Positions 53,360 through 61,222 of a stretch of DNA of 64,000 nt are shown here, piece by piece (positions within the stretch are counted from its first letter, which is position 1; every line of letters begins with the position of its first letter). The notes beneath the pieces are model-generated. The model searched no databases. It was not told the origin of the DNA and saw only the letters and a list, made by a program, of their open reading frames with translations. A program made the translations under genes and the position numbers. Origin of the DNA: Muricoccus nepalensis (GTDB lineage Bacteria > Pseudomonadota > Alphaproteobacteria > Acetobacterales > Acetobacteraceae); assembly GCF_006438825.1 (NCBI RefSeq), contig NZ_RCZP01000021.1, positions 28,076-92,075 on the forward strand. Direction: 5' to 3'.

Positions 53360-54459
53360 GCGCCGCGCCCGCCGCCCCGGCCCAGGTCTCCCACGGCACG
53401 CGCGCGAGCCGGATCGGCCTGCCGCTGTTCCTGCTGCTGCTGGTGGCCCTCGCTGCCGCGCCCTGGTGGACGGACCGCCAGGGCATGCGCCTGCTCGGCG
53501 AGGTCTACGCCTACGCCGCGCTGGCCAGCCTGTGGAACCTTCTCGCGGGCTATTCCGGCCTGGTGACGGTGGGGCAGCAGGCCTTCGTCGGGCTCGGCGC
53601 CTACGTGCTGTTCTCGGCCGCGCTGCTTTTCGGGGTGAACCCTCTCTGGGGCATCCCGGCGGCGGGGCTGCTGGGGGCGCTGGCGGCGGTGCCCGTGGCG
53701 GCGCTGACCTTCCGGCTGCGCGGCGCCTACTTCGCCATCGGCACCTGGGTGGTGGCGGAGGTCTTCCGCCTGCTGGCCGCGCAGTTCACCGCGCTCGGCG
53801 GCGGGTCCGGCACCAGCCTGCCGGCCTCGGTCGTCGCCTCCATCGCCAGCGGGCGGGCGGCGCGGGAACAGCTTCTCTACTGGCTGGCGCTCGGGCTCGC
53901 GGTGCTCATCCTCGCGGCCATCCTGCTGCTGCTGCGCTCGCGTCACGGCTTGGCCCTGGCGGCCATCCGCGACAACGAGGTCGCCGCGCGGTCCTGCGGG
54001 ATCGAGGTGGACCGGACGCGGCTGGCGGTCTTCGTCGTCGCCTCCGGGGGCGCGGCGATGGTGGGGGCGCTCATCTTCCTCCAGAAGCTGCGCATCTCCC
54101 CCGACGCCGCCTTCAGCGTGAACGACTGGACGGCGCTGGTGATCTTCATCGCGGTCATCGGCGGCATCGGGCGCGTGGAGGGGCCGCTGATCGGCACCGC
54201 CCTGTTCTTCCTCCTTCGCGAGACGCTGTCCCAGCTCGGCAGCCTCTACCTCATGGTGCTCGGCGCCGTCGCGATCGCCGTCATGCTGCTCGCGCCCCGC
54301 GGCCTCTGGGGCGTGCTGGCGGACCGGCTGGGCTGGCAGGTCTTCCCGCTGGCGCGGCGGCTGGAGCCCCGGGCCCCGCCCCTCGGCACCGCGCCGCCAC
54401 CAACCACACGTCACGCGCTCGCCGGGGCGGACCACGAGAACAGGGGCGACACCCGATGA
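53356..54459 (+). CDS. livM: ABC transporter permease, LivM-like
   Basis: 367 residues with about ten hydrophobic segments. The LivM core includes NLLAGYSGLVTVGQQAFVGLGAY near 58-80 and the ATPase-contact loop SRHGLALAAIRDNEVAARSCG near 195. A Pro-rich tail of about 30 residues extends beyond the family end. ATG 53356 overlaps the LivH stop (ATGA), and its stop overlaps the next Bug start in the same way, so the complete Liv importer and a Bug receptor are translated as one unit. Confidence 0.95.
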   Translation: MSAAPAAPAQVSHGTRASRIGLPLFLLLLVALAAAPWWTDRQGMRLLGEVYAYAALASLWNLLAGYSGLVTVGQQAFVGLGAYVLFSAALLFGVNPLWGIPAAGLLGALAAVPVAALTFRLRGAYFAIGTWVVAEVFRLLAAQFTALGGGSGTSLPASVVASIASGRAAREQLLYWLALGLAVLILAAILLLLRSRHGLALAAIRDNEVAARSCGIEVDRTRLAVFVVASGGAAMVGALIFLQKLRISPDAAFSVNDWTALVIFIAVIGGIGRVEGPLIGTALFFLLRETLSQLGSLYLMVLGAVAIAVMLLAPRGLWGVLADRLGWQVFPLARRLEPRAPPLGTAPPPTTRHALAGADHENRGDTR

Positions 54460-55427
54460 CGCGAGGGATCCCGCGCCGCACCGCGCTCGGCGCCACCCTG
54501 GGAGCGGCGCTCGCCGCGCCCGCCCTCGCGCAGGGCATCTCGACGCGGCCGATCACCCTCATGACGCCCTTCAGCGCGGGCAGCCCGCCGGACTTCGTGG
54601 CGCGCCTGATGGCGGACGGCCTGGCGCGCCGCTGGAACCAGCCCTTCGTGGTGGACAACCGCGTGGGCGCCAGCGGGAACATCGGCACGCAGGCGGTCGC
54701 CCGCGCCGCGCCGGACGGGCACACGCTGATGGTCACCGCCAGCACGCTCGTGATGAACGTCAGCCTCTTCCGCAACCTGCCCTACGACCCCGTGGGCAGC
54801 TTCGCGCCCGTGGCGGAGCTGGCCACGGTCGGCTTCGGGCTTCTCCTGCATCCCTCCGCCGGCGCCAGCGCGGTGGAGTTCGTCGCGGGCGCCAAGGCGC
54901 GGCCGGGCTCCGTCAACTACGGCTCCCCCGGCGTCGGCACGCCGCACCACCTGGCGATGGAGATGTTCCGCCAGCGGTCGGGCATCCAGCTGACCCACGT
55001 GCCCTATCGCGGGGCCGCGGGCGCGGTGACGGACCTGCTGGCCGGGCAGGTGGCCGCGATGTTCGTGCCGATCGGCAGCGCGCGGGAGCTGGCGAAGGAC
55101 AACCGCGTGCGGCTCGTCGCGGTGGCGAGCGACGCGCGCCTGGCCGCCGCGCCGGAGGTGCCGACCCTCGCCGAGGTGGGCCTCGCCGCCATGGACATGC
55201 GCGACTGGTACGGCCTCTTCGCGCCCGCCGGCACCCAGCCCGAGATCCTGGCGAAGCTCAACGCGACGGCGAACGAGGTGCTCGCCGCGCCCGACGTTCT
55301 CGCGGCCCTCTCGGCGCAGGGAATGACCGCCGTGGGCGGCCCGGCCGACAGGCTGCGCGCCGACGTGGCGGGAGACCTCGCGCGCTGGGCCGGCGTGGTG
55401 CGCGAGGCCGGCATCACCCCCGAGTAA
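54456..55427 (+). CDS. Bug-family substrate-binding protein 6, BKACE operon B
   Basis: 323 residues with signal MTRGIPRRTALGATLGAALA ending near ALAQ, a twin-Arg-like start. The mature signature ISTRPITLMTPFSAGSPPDFVAR carries PFSAGS where most have PFAAGG. The ligand loops NRVGASGNIGTQA and HVPYRGAAGAVTD are intact. It overlaps the LivM stop by four bases, placing two unrelated receptor systems in one operon. The BKACE gene follows after 27 bases, suggesting this receptor serves the same pathway. Confidence 0.93.
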   Translation: MTRGIPRRTALGATLGAALAAPALAQGISTRPITLMTPFSAGSPPDFVARLMADGLARRWNQPFVVDNRVGASGNIGTQAVARAAPDGHTLMVTASTLVMNVSLFRNLPYDPVGSFAPVAELATVGFGLLLHPSAGASAVEFVAGAKARPGSVNYGSPGVGTPHHLAMEMFRQRSGIQLTHVPYRGAAGAVTDLLAGQVAAMFVPIGSARELAKDNRVRLVAVASDARLAAAPEVPTLAEVGLAAMDMRDWYGLFAPAGTQPEILAKLNATANEVLAAPDVLAALSAQGMTAVGGPADRLRADVAGDLARWAGVVREAGITPE

Positions 55428-55454
55428 GACCCGCACCCCTCAGAAAGATCCCCT

Positions 55455-56393
55455 ATGAGCAGCCTTCGCAACAAGGTCATCATCACCTGCGCGGTCACCG
55501 GGGGCATCCACACGCCCACCATGTCCGACGCGCTTCCCGTCACGCCGAGCGAGATCGCCGAGCAGGCCGTGGCCGCGGCCGAGGCGGGCGCCTCCATCCT
55601 GCACCTGCACGCGCGCGACCCCGAGACCGGCAAGCCGACGCCGGACCCCGAGGTGTTCATGCAGTTCCTGCCGCGCATCAAGCAGGCGACGGGCGCGGTG
55701 CTGAACATCACCACCGGCGGCGGGCTGAACATGACGGTGGAGGACCGGCTGGCCGCGCCGCTGCGCGCGAAGCCCGAGATGTGCTCCCTCAACATGGGCT
55801 CCATGAACTTCGGCATCTTCGGCCTCGCCGACCGCTACAAGGAGTGGAAGCACGACTGGGAGGAGCCCTATCTCCGGGGCACGGACGACTTCATCTTCCG
55901 CAACACCTTCCGCGACATCGCGCGCATCCTGCAGATGCTCGGCAAGGACCACGGCACGCGCTTCGAGCACGAGTGCTACGACGTCGGCCATCTCTACAAC
56001 CTCGCCCACTTCGTCGACCGCAAGCTGATCGAGCCGCCCTTCTTCGTGCAGACGATCTTCGGCATCCTCGGTGGCATCGGGAGCGACTGGGACAACGTGC
56101 TGTTCATGAAGCGCACGGCGGACCGGCTGTTCGGGGACAGCTACGTCTGGTCCGTGCTCGCGGCCGGGCGCCAGCAGATGCCCATCTGCACCCAGGCCGC
56201 GATGATGGGCGGGAACGTGCGCGTGGGGCTCGAGGACAGCCTCTACATCGGCCGCGGCACGCTCGCCTCCTCCAACGCCGAGCAGGTGGCGAAGATCCGC
56301 CGCATCATCGAGGAGTTGGGGCTGGAAGTTGCGACGCCCGACGAGGCGCGCCAGGCCCTGGCGCTGAAGGGGGCCGATCTTGTCGGCTTCTGA
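55455..56393 (+). CDS. Beta-keto acid cleavage enzyme (BKACE, DUF849), copy B
   Basis: 312 residues. The signature VIITCAVTGGIHTPTMS is at 8-24, zinc ligands are H50 and H52 in ILHLHARDPETGKPT, and the third is E260 in RVGLEDSLY. It contains an extra region around KEWKHDWEEPYLRGTDDFIFRNT (about 130-155), longer than in copy A, which marks a different BKACE subgroup. The enzyme would cleave a beta-keto acid with acetyl-CoA to acetoacetate and a CoA ester. A 3-hydroxyacyl-CoA-type dehydrogenase and an SDR earlier in the operon could supply the keto acid. Confidence 0.93.
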   Translation: MSSLRNKVIITCAVTGGIHTPTMSDALPVTPSEIAEQAVAAAEAGASILHLHARDPETGKPTPDPEVFMQFLPRIKQATGAVLNITTGGGLNMTVEDRLAAPLRAKPEMCSLNMGSMNFGIFGLADRYKEWKHDWEEPYLRGTDDFIFRNTFRDIARILQMLGKDHGTRFEHECYDVGHLYNLAHFVDRKLIEPPFFVQTIFGILGGIGSDWDNVLFMKRTADRLFGDSYVWSVLAAGRQQMPICTQAAMMGGNVRVGLEDSLYIGRGTLASSNAEQVAKIRRIIEELGLEVATPDEARQALALKGADLVGF

Positions 56394-57303
56394 CGCGGCG
56401 GCGCGCGTCACGATCCGCGAGCACCGCATCCCGACGCCGGGCAGCCGCCCCTATATCTGCGCGCCCGGCCCGGACGGGCGCCTCTGGTTCTGCGAGAGCG
56501 GCACGGCGCGGATCGGCTGCCTGGACCCCGGGAGCGGCGCTTTCGAGGAGTTCGCCCTGCCGACGCCGGACAGCACGCCCATCGGCATCATCGCCGGCGC
56601 CGAGGGCGCGCTCTGGTTCACGGAGAACACCGGCAACAAGGTCGGCCGAATCACGACGCAGGGCGCGATCACCGAGTACCCGGTGCTCACCCCGGCCTCC
56701 GGCCCGAACGGCATCGTGCTCGGGCCCGATGGCAACGTCTGGTTCTCCCAGACCGACGCCGGGCAGGTCGCGCGGGTGACGCCCGATGGCGAGGTCACGG
56801 AGTTCGCGCGCGGCTTTACGCGGGGCTGCCGCCCCCTCTCGCCCGTCGCGCGCGACGGCGCCCTCTGGTTCAGCGAGGCCGCGGCGAGCCAGGTCGCGCG
56901 CGTCGGCCTCGACGGCACGGTGACGGAGTTCCCGATCCCGAGCCCGGACAGCCAGCCCCGCGCCATGGCCGTGCATCCCGACGGCAGCATCTGGTTCGTC
57001 GAGACGAGCGCCAACGCCCTCGGCCGCATCGACGCCGCGGGGCGCATCACCGAGCACCCGGTGCCGATCCCCGACGCCTCTCTGCGCGGGGTGACGGTCA
57101 CGCCGGACGGGGAGCTGTGGTTTACGGCGAACGCGGCCAACCGGATCGGGCGGATGGCGCCGGACGGCACCATGCTCGGCAGCTATGCGATCCCCACGTC
57201 CGGCTGCGGCGCGCGCTGCATCGCGACGATGCCGGACGGGCGGCTCTTCTTCACCGGCTACGACGCCGGGATCATCGGTGAAGTCGTGAGGGAGGGCGCA
57301 TGA
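56380..57303 (+). CDS. Virginiamycin B lyase-like beta-propeller protein
   Basis: 307 residues built from about seven repeats of a blade with the pattern DGxLWFxE ... NxIGRI ... GxITEYP, as in Vgb, a metal-dependent lyase that opens streptogramin B rings. No signal peptide is present, so it would be cytoplasmic. The start is TTG at 56380, which overlaps the BKACE stop by 14 bases, with AAGGGGG at a good distance. In this catabolic operon it could open a lactone or cyclic ester or act as a sensor-like binder. A resistance role is not supported. Confidence 0.85.
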   Translation: MSASDAAARVTIREHRIPTPGSRPYICAPGPDGRLWFCESGTARIGCLDPGSGAFEEFALPTPDSTPIGIIAGAEGALWFTENTGNKVGRITTQGAITEYPVLTPASGPNGIVLGPDGNVWFSQTDAGQVARVTPDGEVTEFARGFTRGCRPLSPVARDGALWFSEAAASQVARVGLDGTVTEFPIPSPDSQPRAMAVHPDGSIWFVETSANALGRIDAAGRITEHPVPIPDASLRGVTVTPDGELWFTANAANRIGRMAPDGTMLGSYAIPTSGCGARCIATMPDGRLFFTGYDAGIIGEVVREGA

Positions 57304-58037
57304 ACGCGACCGTCGAAACCCTGCGCTACGCGTGCGGCGACCTCGCCTGCGCGGGGACGCTCGTCATCGGGCCGGATGCGGGCAAGAGCAGCCCGCTGGT
57401 CCTCGTCTCGCCCAACTGGCTCGGTGTCACGCCCGAGGCCGCGGCCCGCGCGGCGCGGATCGCGGGGCCGGGCGGCGTCGCCCTCGTCGCCGACATGTTC
57501 GGCGGGGGGCGCGCGGCGTCCGGTCCGGAGGAGGCGGCGCCGCTGGCCGAGGCGCTGCGCAACGACCCCGCGGAGCGCCGCCGCCGCATCGCCGCCGCGC
57601 TGGACGCGCTGACGGCGGAGGCCGCGCGGCGGGGCCTGGGCGAACCGGCAAAGCGCGCCGCGGTCGGCTTCTGCTTCGGCGGCGGCAACGTGCTGGAGCT
57701 GGCGCGAATGGGCGCCGACCTCCGCGCGGCCGTCTCGCTGCACGGCGACCTCGTCAGCCCCCTGCCGGCCGCGCCCGGCGCGGTGCGCGCGGCACTGCTC
57801 GTGCTGCACGGCTCGCGCGACCCGGTGGCCCCCAAGGCGCAGCGCGACGCCTTCGAGGCGGAGATGGACGCGGCGGGCGCGACCTGGCGCCTGCTGACCT
57901 TCGGCGGGCTCGTCCACTCCTTCGCCGAGGAGGACGCGGCGGTCCCGGGCGTTGCCGAGTACGACGAGGCGGCGTCGCGCGCGAGCTACCGGCTGATTGA
58001 CGACTTCCTGTCGGAGGCCTTCGCGGCGAAGCCCTGA
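57300..58037 (+). CDS. Dienelactone hydrolase family protein
   Basis: 245 residues of an alpha/beta hydrolase with the dienelactone hydrolase triad: nucleophile C125 in VGFCFGGGNVLE, D174 in HGSRDPVAPK and H206 in GGLVHSFAE. Cysteine as nucleophile is the mark of this family, which opens lactones from ring-cleavage routes. ATG 57300 overlaps the propeller stop. It is the last gene of the tightly coupled operon that begins at 46843; the next gene follows after 52 bases. It could open a dienelactone or another strained lactone on this route. Confidence 0.92.
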   Translation: MNATVETLRYACGDLACAGTLVIGPDAGKSSPLVLVSPNWLGVTPEAAARAARIAGPGGVALVADMFGGGRAASGPEEAAPLAEALRNDPAERRRRIAAALDALTAEAARRGLGEPAKRAAVGFCFGGGNVLELARMGADLRAAVSLHGDLVSPLPAAPGAVRAALLVLHGSRDPVAPKAQRDAFEAEMDAAGATWRLLTFGGLVHSFAEEDAAVPGVAEYDEAASRASYRLIDDFLSEAFAAKP

Positions 58038-58089
58038 CGGCGCAGCGGTGCAACGGCCCGGATCACGGGCGAGGGGGAGGAGCGGGCGT

Positions 58090-59076
58090 ATGCGAGCAAG
58101 ATGCGCAGGAATCCTGGCGGGGTTGATTCTGGCCTGCCTCGCCCCCGGGGCAAGGGCGCAGGCGCAGCCCTACCCCGCGCGCCCGATCCGCGTGATCGTG
58201 CCGATCGCGCCGGGCAGCGTGACCGACGTCATCCTGCGCGCCGCCTCGCCCGAGCTGTCGCGGCGCCTCGGGCAGCCCGTCGTGGTCGAGAACCGCGCCG
58301 GCGCCAACGGCATCGTCGGCGCCCAGGCCTGCGCGGCCGCGGCGCCGGACGGTTACACGCTCTGCGCCGTCTACCACGCGACGATGTCCTTCAACCCGCT
58401 CCAGTTCGACCGGCTGCCCTACAGCCCCGCCGAGTTCGTACCCATCACGAACCTCTTCCTGCTGACGGAGGTGCTCGTCGTCGCCTCCTCGCTTCCCGTG
58501 CGCTCGGTGGCGGAGCTGAAGGCCCACGCGGCGACGCGCCCGCTCGCCTTCGGCACGCTGGGCGGCGGCTCGCTACAGGAGCTGCTGGTCACCTGGCTGA
58601 ACACGCAGTGGTCCGCCGGCATCATGGGCGTGCCCTACCGCGGCGGCGGGCCGATCGCGCTCGCGGTGTCCTCGAACGAGATCCAGCTCGGCAACATGGG
58701 CGTCGGCAACTTCCTCGGCGCTATCGAGGCCGGCACGGTGCGCCCGCTGGCGGTGACGACCACCCGGCGATCGCCGCTCCTGCCGGAGGTGCCGACCTTC
58801 GCGGAGGCGGGCCTCGGCGGCTTTCCCTCGCGCGGCTGGTGGGGGCTGGTGGCGCCCGCCGGCACCCCGCCCGAGGTGGTCGCGCGGGTGAACACGGAGG
58901 TGGTCGGGTTGTTCCAGGAACCCGCCTTCGCCGCCTTCCTCGGACGGCAGGGCGTGCAGCCCCAGGCCGGCACGCCCGAGGAGTTCCGCGCCTTCCTGGC
59001 CGAGGACCGCGTCGGAGCGGAGGCGCTCATCCGCCTGTCGAACCAGCCGCGCACCGAGTACCGCCCGGCCAACTAG
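58090..59076 (+). CDS. Bug-family substrate-binding protein 7
   Basis: 328 residues from the ATG at 58090, which has GGGGAGGAG upstream; a longer frame to 57997 lies inside the hydrolase gene. The signal (about 1-24, ending ARAQA) leads to YPARPIRVIVPIAPGSVTDVIL, with PIAPGS at the usual PFAAGG place. NRAGANGIVGAQACAAAAPDGYT near 67-88 matches the Bug loop and has a Cys in the same place as Bug 8. It is followed by another Bug gene under its own promoter, so the two are separately controlled. Confidence 0.92.
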   Translation: MRARCAGILAGLILACLAPGARAQAQPYPARPIRVIVPIAPGSVTDVILRAASPELSRRLGQPVVVENRAGANGIVGAQACAAAAPDGYTLCAVYHATMSFNPLQFDRLPYSPAEFVPITNLFLLTEVLVVASSLPVRSVAELKAHAATRPLAFGTLGGGSLQELLVTWLNTQWSAGIMGVPYRGGGPIALAVSSNEIQLGNMGVGNFLGAIEAGTVRPLAVTTTRRSPLLPEVPTFAEAGLGGFPSRGWWGLVAPAGTPPEVVARVNTEVVGLFQEPAFAAFLGRQGVQPQAGTPEEFRAFLAEDRVGAEALIRLSNQPRTEYRPAN

Positions 59077-59094
59077 CGCCGGGCACGATCCTCG

Positions 59095-59124
59095 TTGACC
59101 GTAATGTGGGACACACATACCGTA
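59095..59124 (+). promoter_or_regulatory. Promoter of Bug gene 8 with repeated ACCGTA
   Basis: A -35 TTGACC (59095-59100) and a -10 TACCGT (59118-59123) are 17 bases apart. The hexamer ACCGTA occurs at 59098-59103 and 59119-59124, exactly 21 bases apart, on the same face of the helix. The core resembles the ACCGYAT half-sites near the IclR gene, about 13 kb away. Confidence 0.55.
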
Positions 59125-59184
59125 TCGTGGTTCATAAGAAGGAGCGCGCCCGGTGCGGCGCGCCGGTTCCGGGAGAAGATGGCC

Positions 59185-60186
59185 ATGACACCCCGCGCGT
59201 CGCTCCACCGCACGCTCCTGCTGCTCGCCGCCGGCGCCCTCGGCGGCCTCTTCTCCGGGGCCGCCTTCGCCCAGGGCACGGCGTCGCCGGCCTGGCCGAG
59301 CCGGCCGGTCCGCGTGATCATCCCGCAGCCGCCGGGCGGCGTGCTCGACATCCTCATCCGCGCCCTGGCCGAGCCGCTGCGCCAGCAGTTCGGCCATCCC
59401 GTCGTGGTCGACAACCGCCCCGGCGGCAACAACGTCGTCGGCCTCGAGGCCTGCGCGGGCGCGGCGCCGGACGGCTACACGCTCTGCGCCGTCTCGGCGG
59501 AGGTGCTCTCCACCTACCCGCTGGTGGAGCCCGCGCTCTACGCGCGCTACAGCTCCATCGTCCCCGTCACGCTCATCGCGCGCAACGCGGGCGTGCTGCT
59601 GGCCAATCCCTCCGTGCCCGCGAAGGACCTGCGGGAGTTCGTCGCCTGGGCGCGCACGCAGACGGGCCTGAACTACTCCTCCTCCGGCGCCGGCTCCACG
59701 CCAAACCTCCTCTGGGAATACATCAAGCAGCACGACGGGCTGCGGATCGAGCACGTGCCCTACCGCGGCATCATCGAGGCCTTCAACGAGATGGCCGCCG
59801 GCCGCGTGCAGGTCTCCTACATCGCGCTCGGCTTCGCGCTGGAGCCGATCGCGACCGGGCGCGTGAAGCCGCTCGCCGTGCTCGGCAGCGCGCGCTCGCC
59901 GCGCCTGCCGGAGGTGCCCTCGCTCGGCGAGCTCGGCTACGCCTTCCCCTATGACGGGCCCTGGTGGGGCTTCGCGGCGCCCGCCGGCACGCCCGCGCCG
60001 GTGATGGACCGCATCGCGGCGGCGACGCGGGCCGCGCTGCAGGACCCCGCACTCCGCAGCCGCCTGCTGGAGCCGCAGGCCTACGAGGCCGTGGGCAACA
60101 CGCCCGCCGAGTTCGCCGCCATCATCGAGGGGGAGCGCTCGCGCGGCGCCGCCATCGTGCGCGCCGCCGGGATCGAGGTTCGCTGA
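59185..60186 (+). CDS. Bug-family substrate-binding protein 8
   Basis: 333 residues from ATG 59185, preferred to ATG 59179 because GGAGAA then stands seven bases away. The signal (about 1-28) ends near AFAQG. The mature start WPSRPVRVIIPQPPGGVLDILIRA has PQPPGG in place of PFAAGG. NRPGGNNVVGLEACAGAAPDGYTLCAV shares an unusual Cys pair with Bug 7, so the two may be related copies with similar ligands. Its own promoter suggests separate induction. It precedes the resorcylate-decarboxylase-like gene by 67 bases. Confidence 0.92.
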   Translation: MTPRASLHRTLLLLAAGALGGLFSGAAFAQGTASPAWPSRPVRVIIPQPPGGVLDILIRALAEPLRQQFGHPVVVDNRPGGNNVVGLEACAGAAPDGYTLCAVSAEVLSTYPLVEPALYARYSSIVPVTLIARNAGVLLANPSVPAKDLREFVAWARTQTGLNYSSSGAGSTPNLLWEYIKQHDGLRIEHVPYRGIIEAFNEMAAGRVQVSYIALGFALEPIATGRVKPLAVLGSARSPRLPEVPSLGELGYAFPYDGPWWGFAAPAGTPAPVMDRIAAATRAALQDPALRSRLLEPQAYEAVGNTPAEFAAIIEGERSRGAAIVRAAGIEVR

Positions 60187-60201
60187 CCCCGTGTCCCGGC
60201 G

Positions 60202-60236
60202 CCCGCCGCCCCCCACCCCGCCGCCCCCCACCCCGC
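60202..60236. repeat. 15-base tandem repeat, C-rich, in the amidohydrolase leader
   Basis: Two exact copies of a 15-base C-rich unit lie just before the decarboxylase-like gene. The other strand reads runs of G4, G6, G4 and G6 broken by T and CGGC, which could fold as a G-quadruplex in the template strand. The repeat lies between the Bug 8 stop and the TTG start at 60254. Confidence 0.5.
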
Positions 60237-60253
60237 GGCCACGGAGAAGCAGG

Positions 60254-61210
60254 TTGATCAGCAAGATCGCGCTCGAGGAACACTTCATGACCCCGGGCAT
60301 GGAGGGCTATTGGCAGGCGACGGTGGAGGACCTTCCGCCCGCGCTCTACAGGGACATCCACGCGCGGCTCTCCGACTTCGGGGAGAGCCGGCTGGCCGCG
60401 ATGGACGCCGCCGGCATCGAGCGCGCCGTGCTCTCCCTCGCCGGCCCCGGCGTGCAGGCGGAGCGGGACACGGCGACGGCAATCGCGCGCGCGCGGGAGG
60501 CGAACGACGCCCTGGCCGCGGAGATCGCGCGGCGCCCGGACCGCTACGCCGGCTTCGCGCACCTGCCGATGCAGGACGGCCGCGCGGCCGCCGACGAGCT
60601 GGAGCGGGCGGTGCGCCAGCTCGGCCTCGTCGGCGGCATGGTGAACGGGCAGACGGACGCGACCTATCTCGACCACGACAAGTACGAGGTCTTCTGGGAG
60701 CGGGCGGCGGCGCTCGGCGCGCCGATCTACATCCACCCGAACGACCCTCCCGCGCCCTATGGCGGCTGGGCGGACGCCAAGATCCTCTCCCGCGCCACCT
60801 GGGGCTGGACGGTGGAGACGGCGACGCACGCGCTGCGCCTCGTCTTCGGCGGCACCTTCGACCGGCACCCGGGGGCGCGCGTCATCCTCGGCCACATGGG
60901 CGAGACGCTGCCCTTCCTCCTCTGGCGCCTCGACAGCCGCGCGAAGCTCTACAAGGCGGAGCGGCCGCTGAAGCGCCAGCCCTCCGACTACATCCGCGAG
61001 AACATCTTCGTCACGACCTCCGGCCAATGCGCGGCCGAGCCCCTCCTCTGCACCCTCGCCTCGCTCGGCGAGGACCGGGTGATGTTCGCGGTGGACTACC
61101 CCTTCGAGGCGGCCGAGATTGCCGGCCGTTTCCTCGACGAGGTCCCCATCGGCGACGCGGTGCGGGAGGGGATCGCGAGCGGGAACGCGAGGCGGCTGCT
61201 CGGGCTCTAG
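60254..61210 (+). CDS. Amidohydrolase 2 family enzyme, gamma-resorcylate decarboxylase-like
   Basis: 318 residues starting with TTG at 60254, with GGAG seven bases upstream. The start ISKIALEEHF puts the metal ligands E8 and H10 just as in 2,6-dihydroxybenzoate (gamma-resorcylate) decarboxylase, with H161 in YIHPND and the catalytic D281 in FAVDYPFE. ARLSDFGESRLAAMDAAGIERAVLS and LILGHMGETLPFLLWRLD-type segments match that subgroup. It would decarboxylate a 2,6-dihydroxybenzoate-type acid without a cofactor, though salicylate or other aromatic acids are possible. The product resorcinol is normally hydroxylated to hydroxyquinol, for which a dioxygenase exists at 32628. Confidence 0.88.
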   Translation: MISKIALEEHFMTPGMEGYWQATVEDLPPALYRDIHARLSDFGESRLAAMDAAGIERAVLSLAGPGVQAERDTATAIARAREANDALAAEIARRPDRYAGFAHLPMQDGRAAADELERAVRQLGLVGGMVNGQTDATYLDHDKYEVFWERAAALGAPIYIHPNDPPAPYGGWADAKILSRATWGWTVETATHALRLVFGGTFDRHPGARVILGHMGETLPFLLWRLDSRAKLYKAERPLKRQPSDYIRENIFVTTSGQCAAEPLLCTLASLGEDRVMFAVDYPFEAAEIAGRFLDEVPIGDAVREGIASGNARRLLGL

Positions 61211-61222
61211 AGGGGACGCGGC

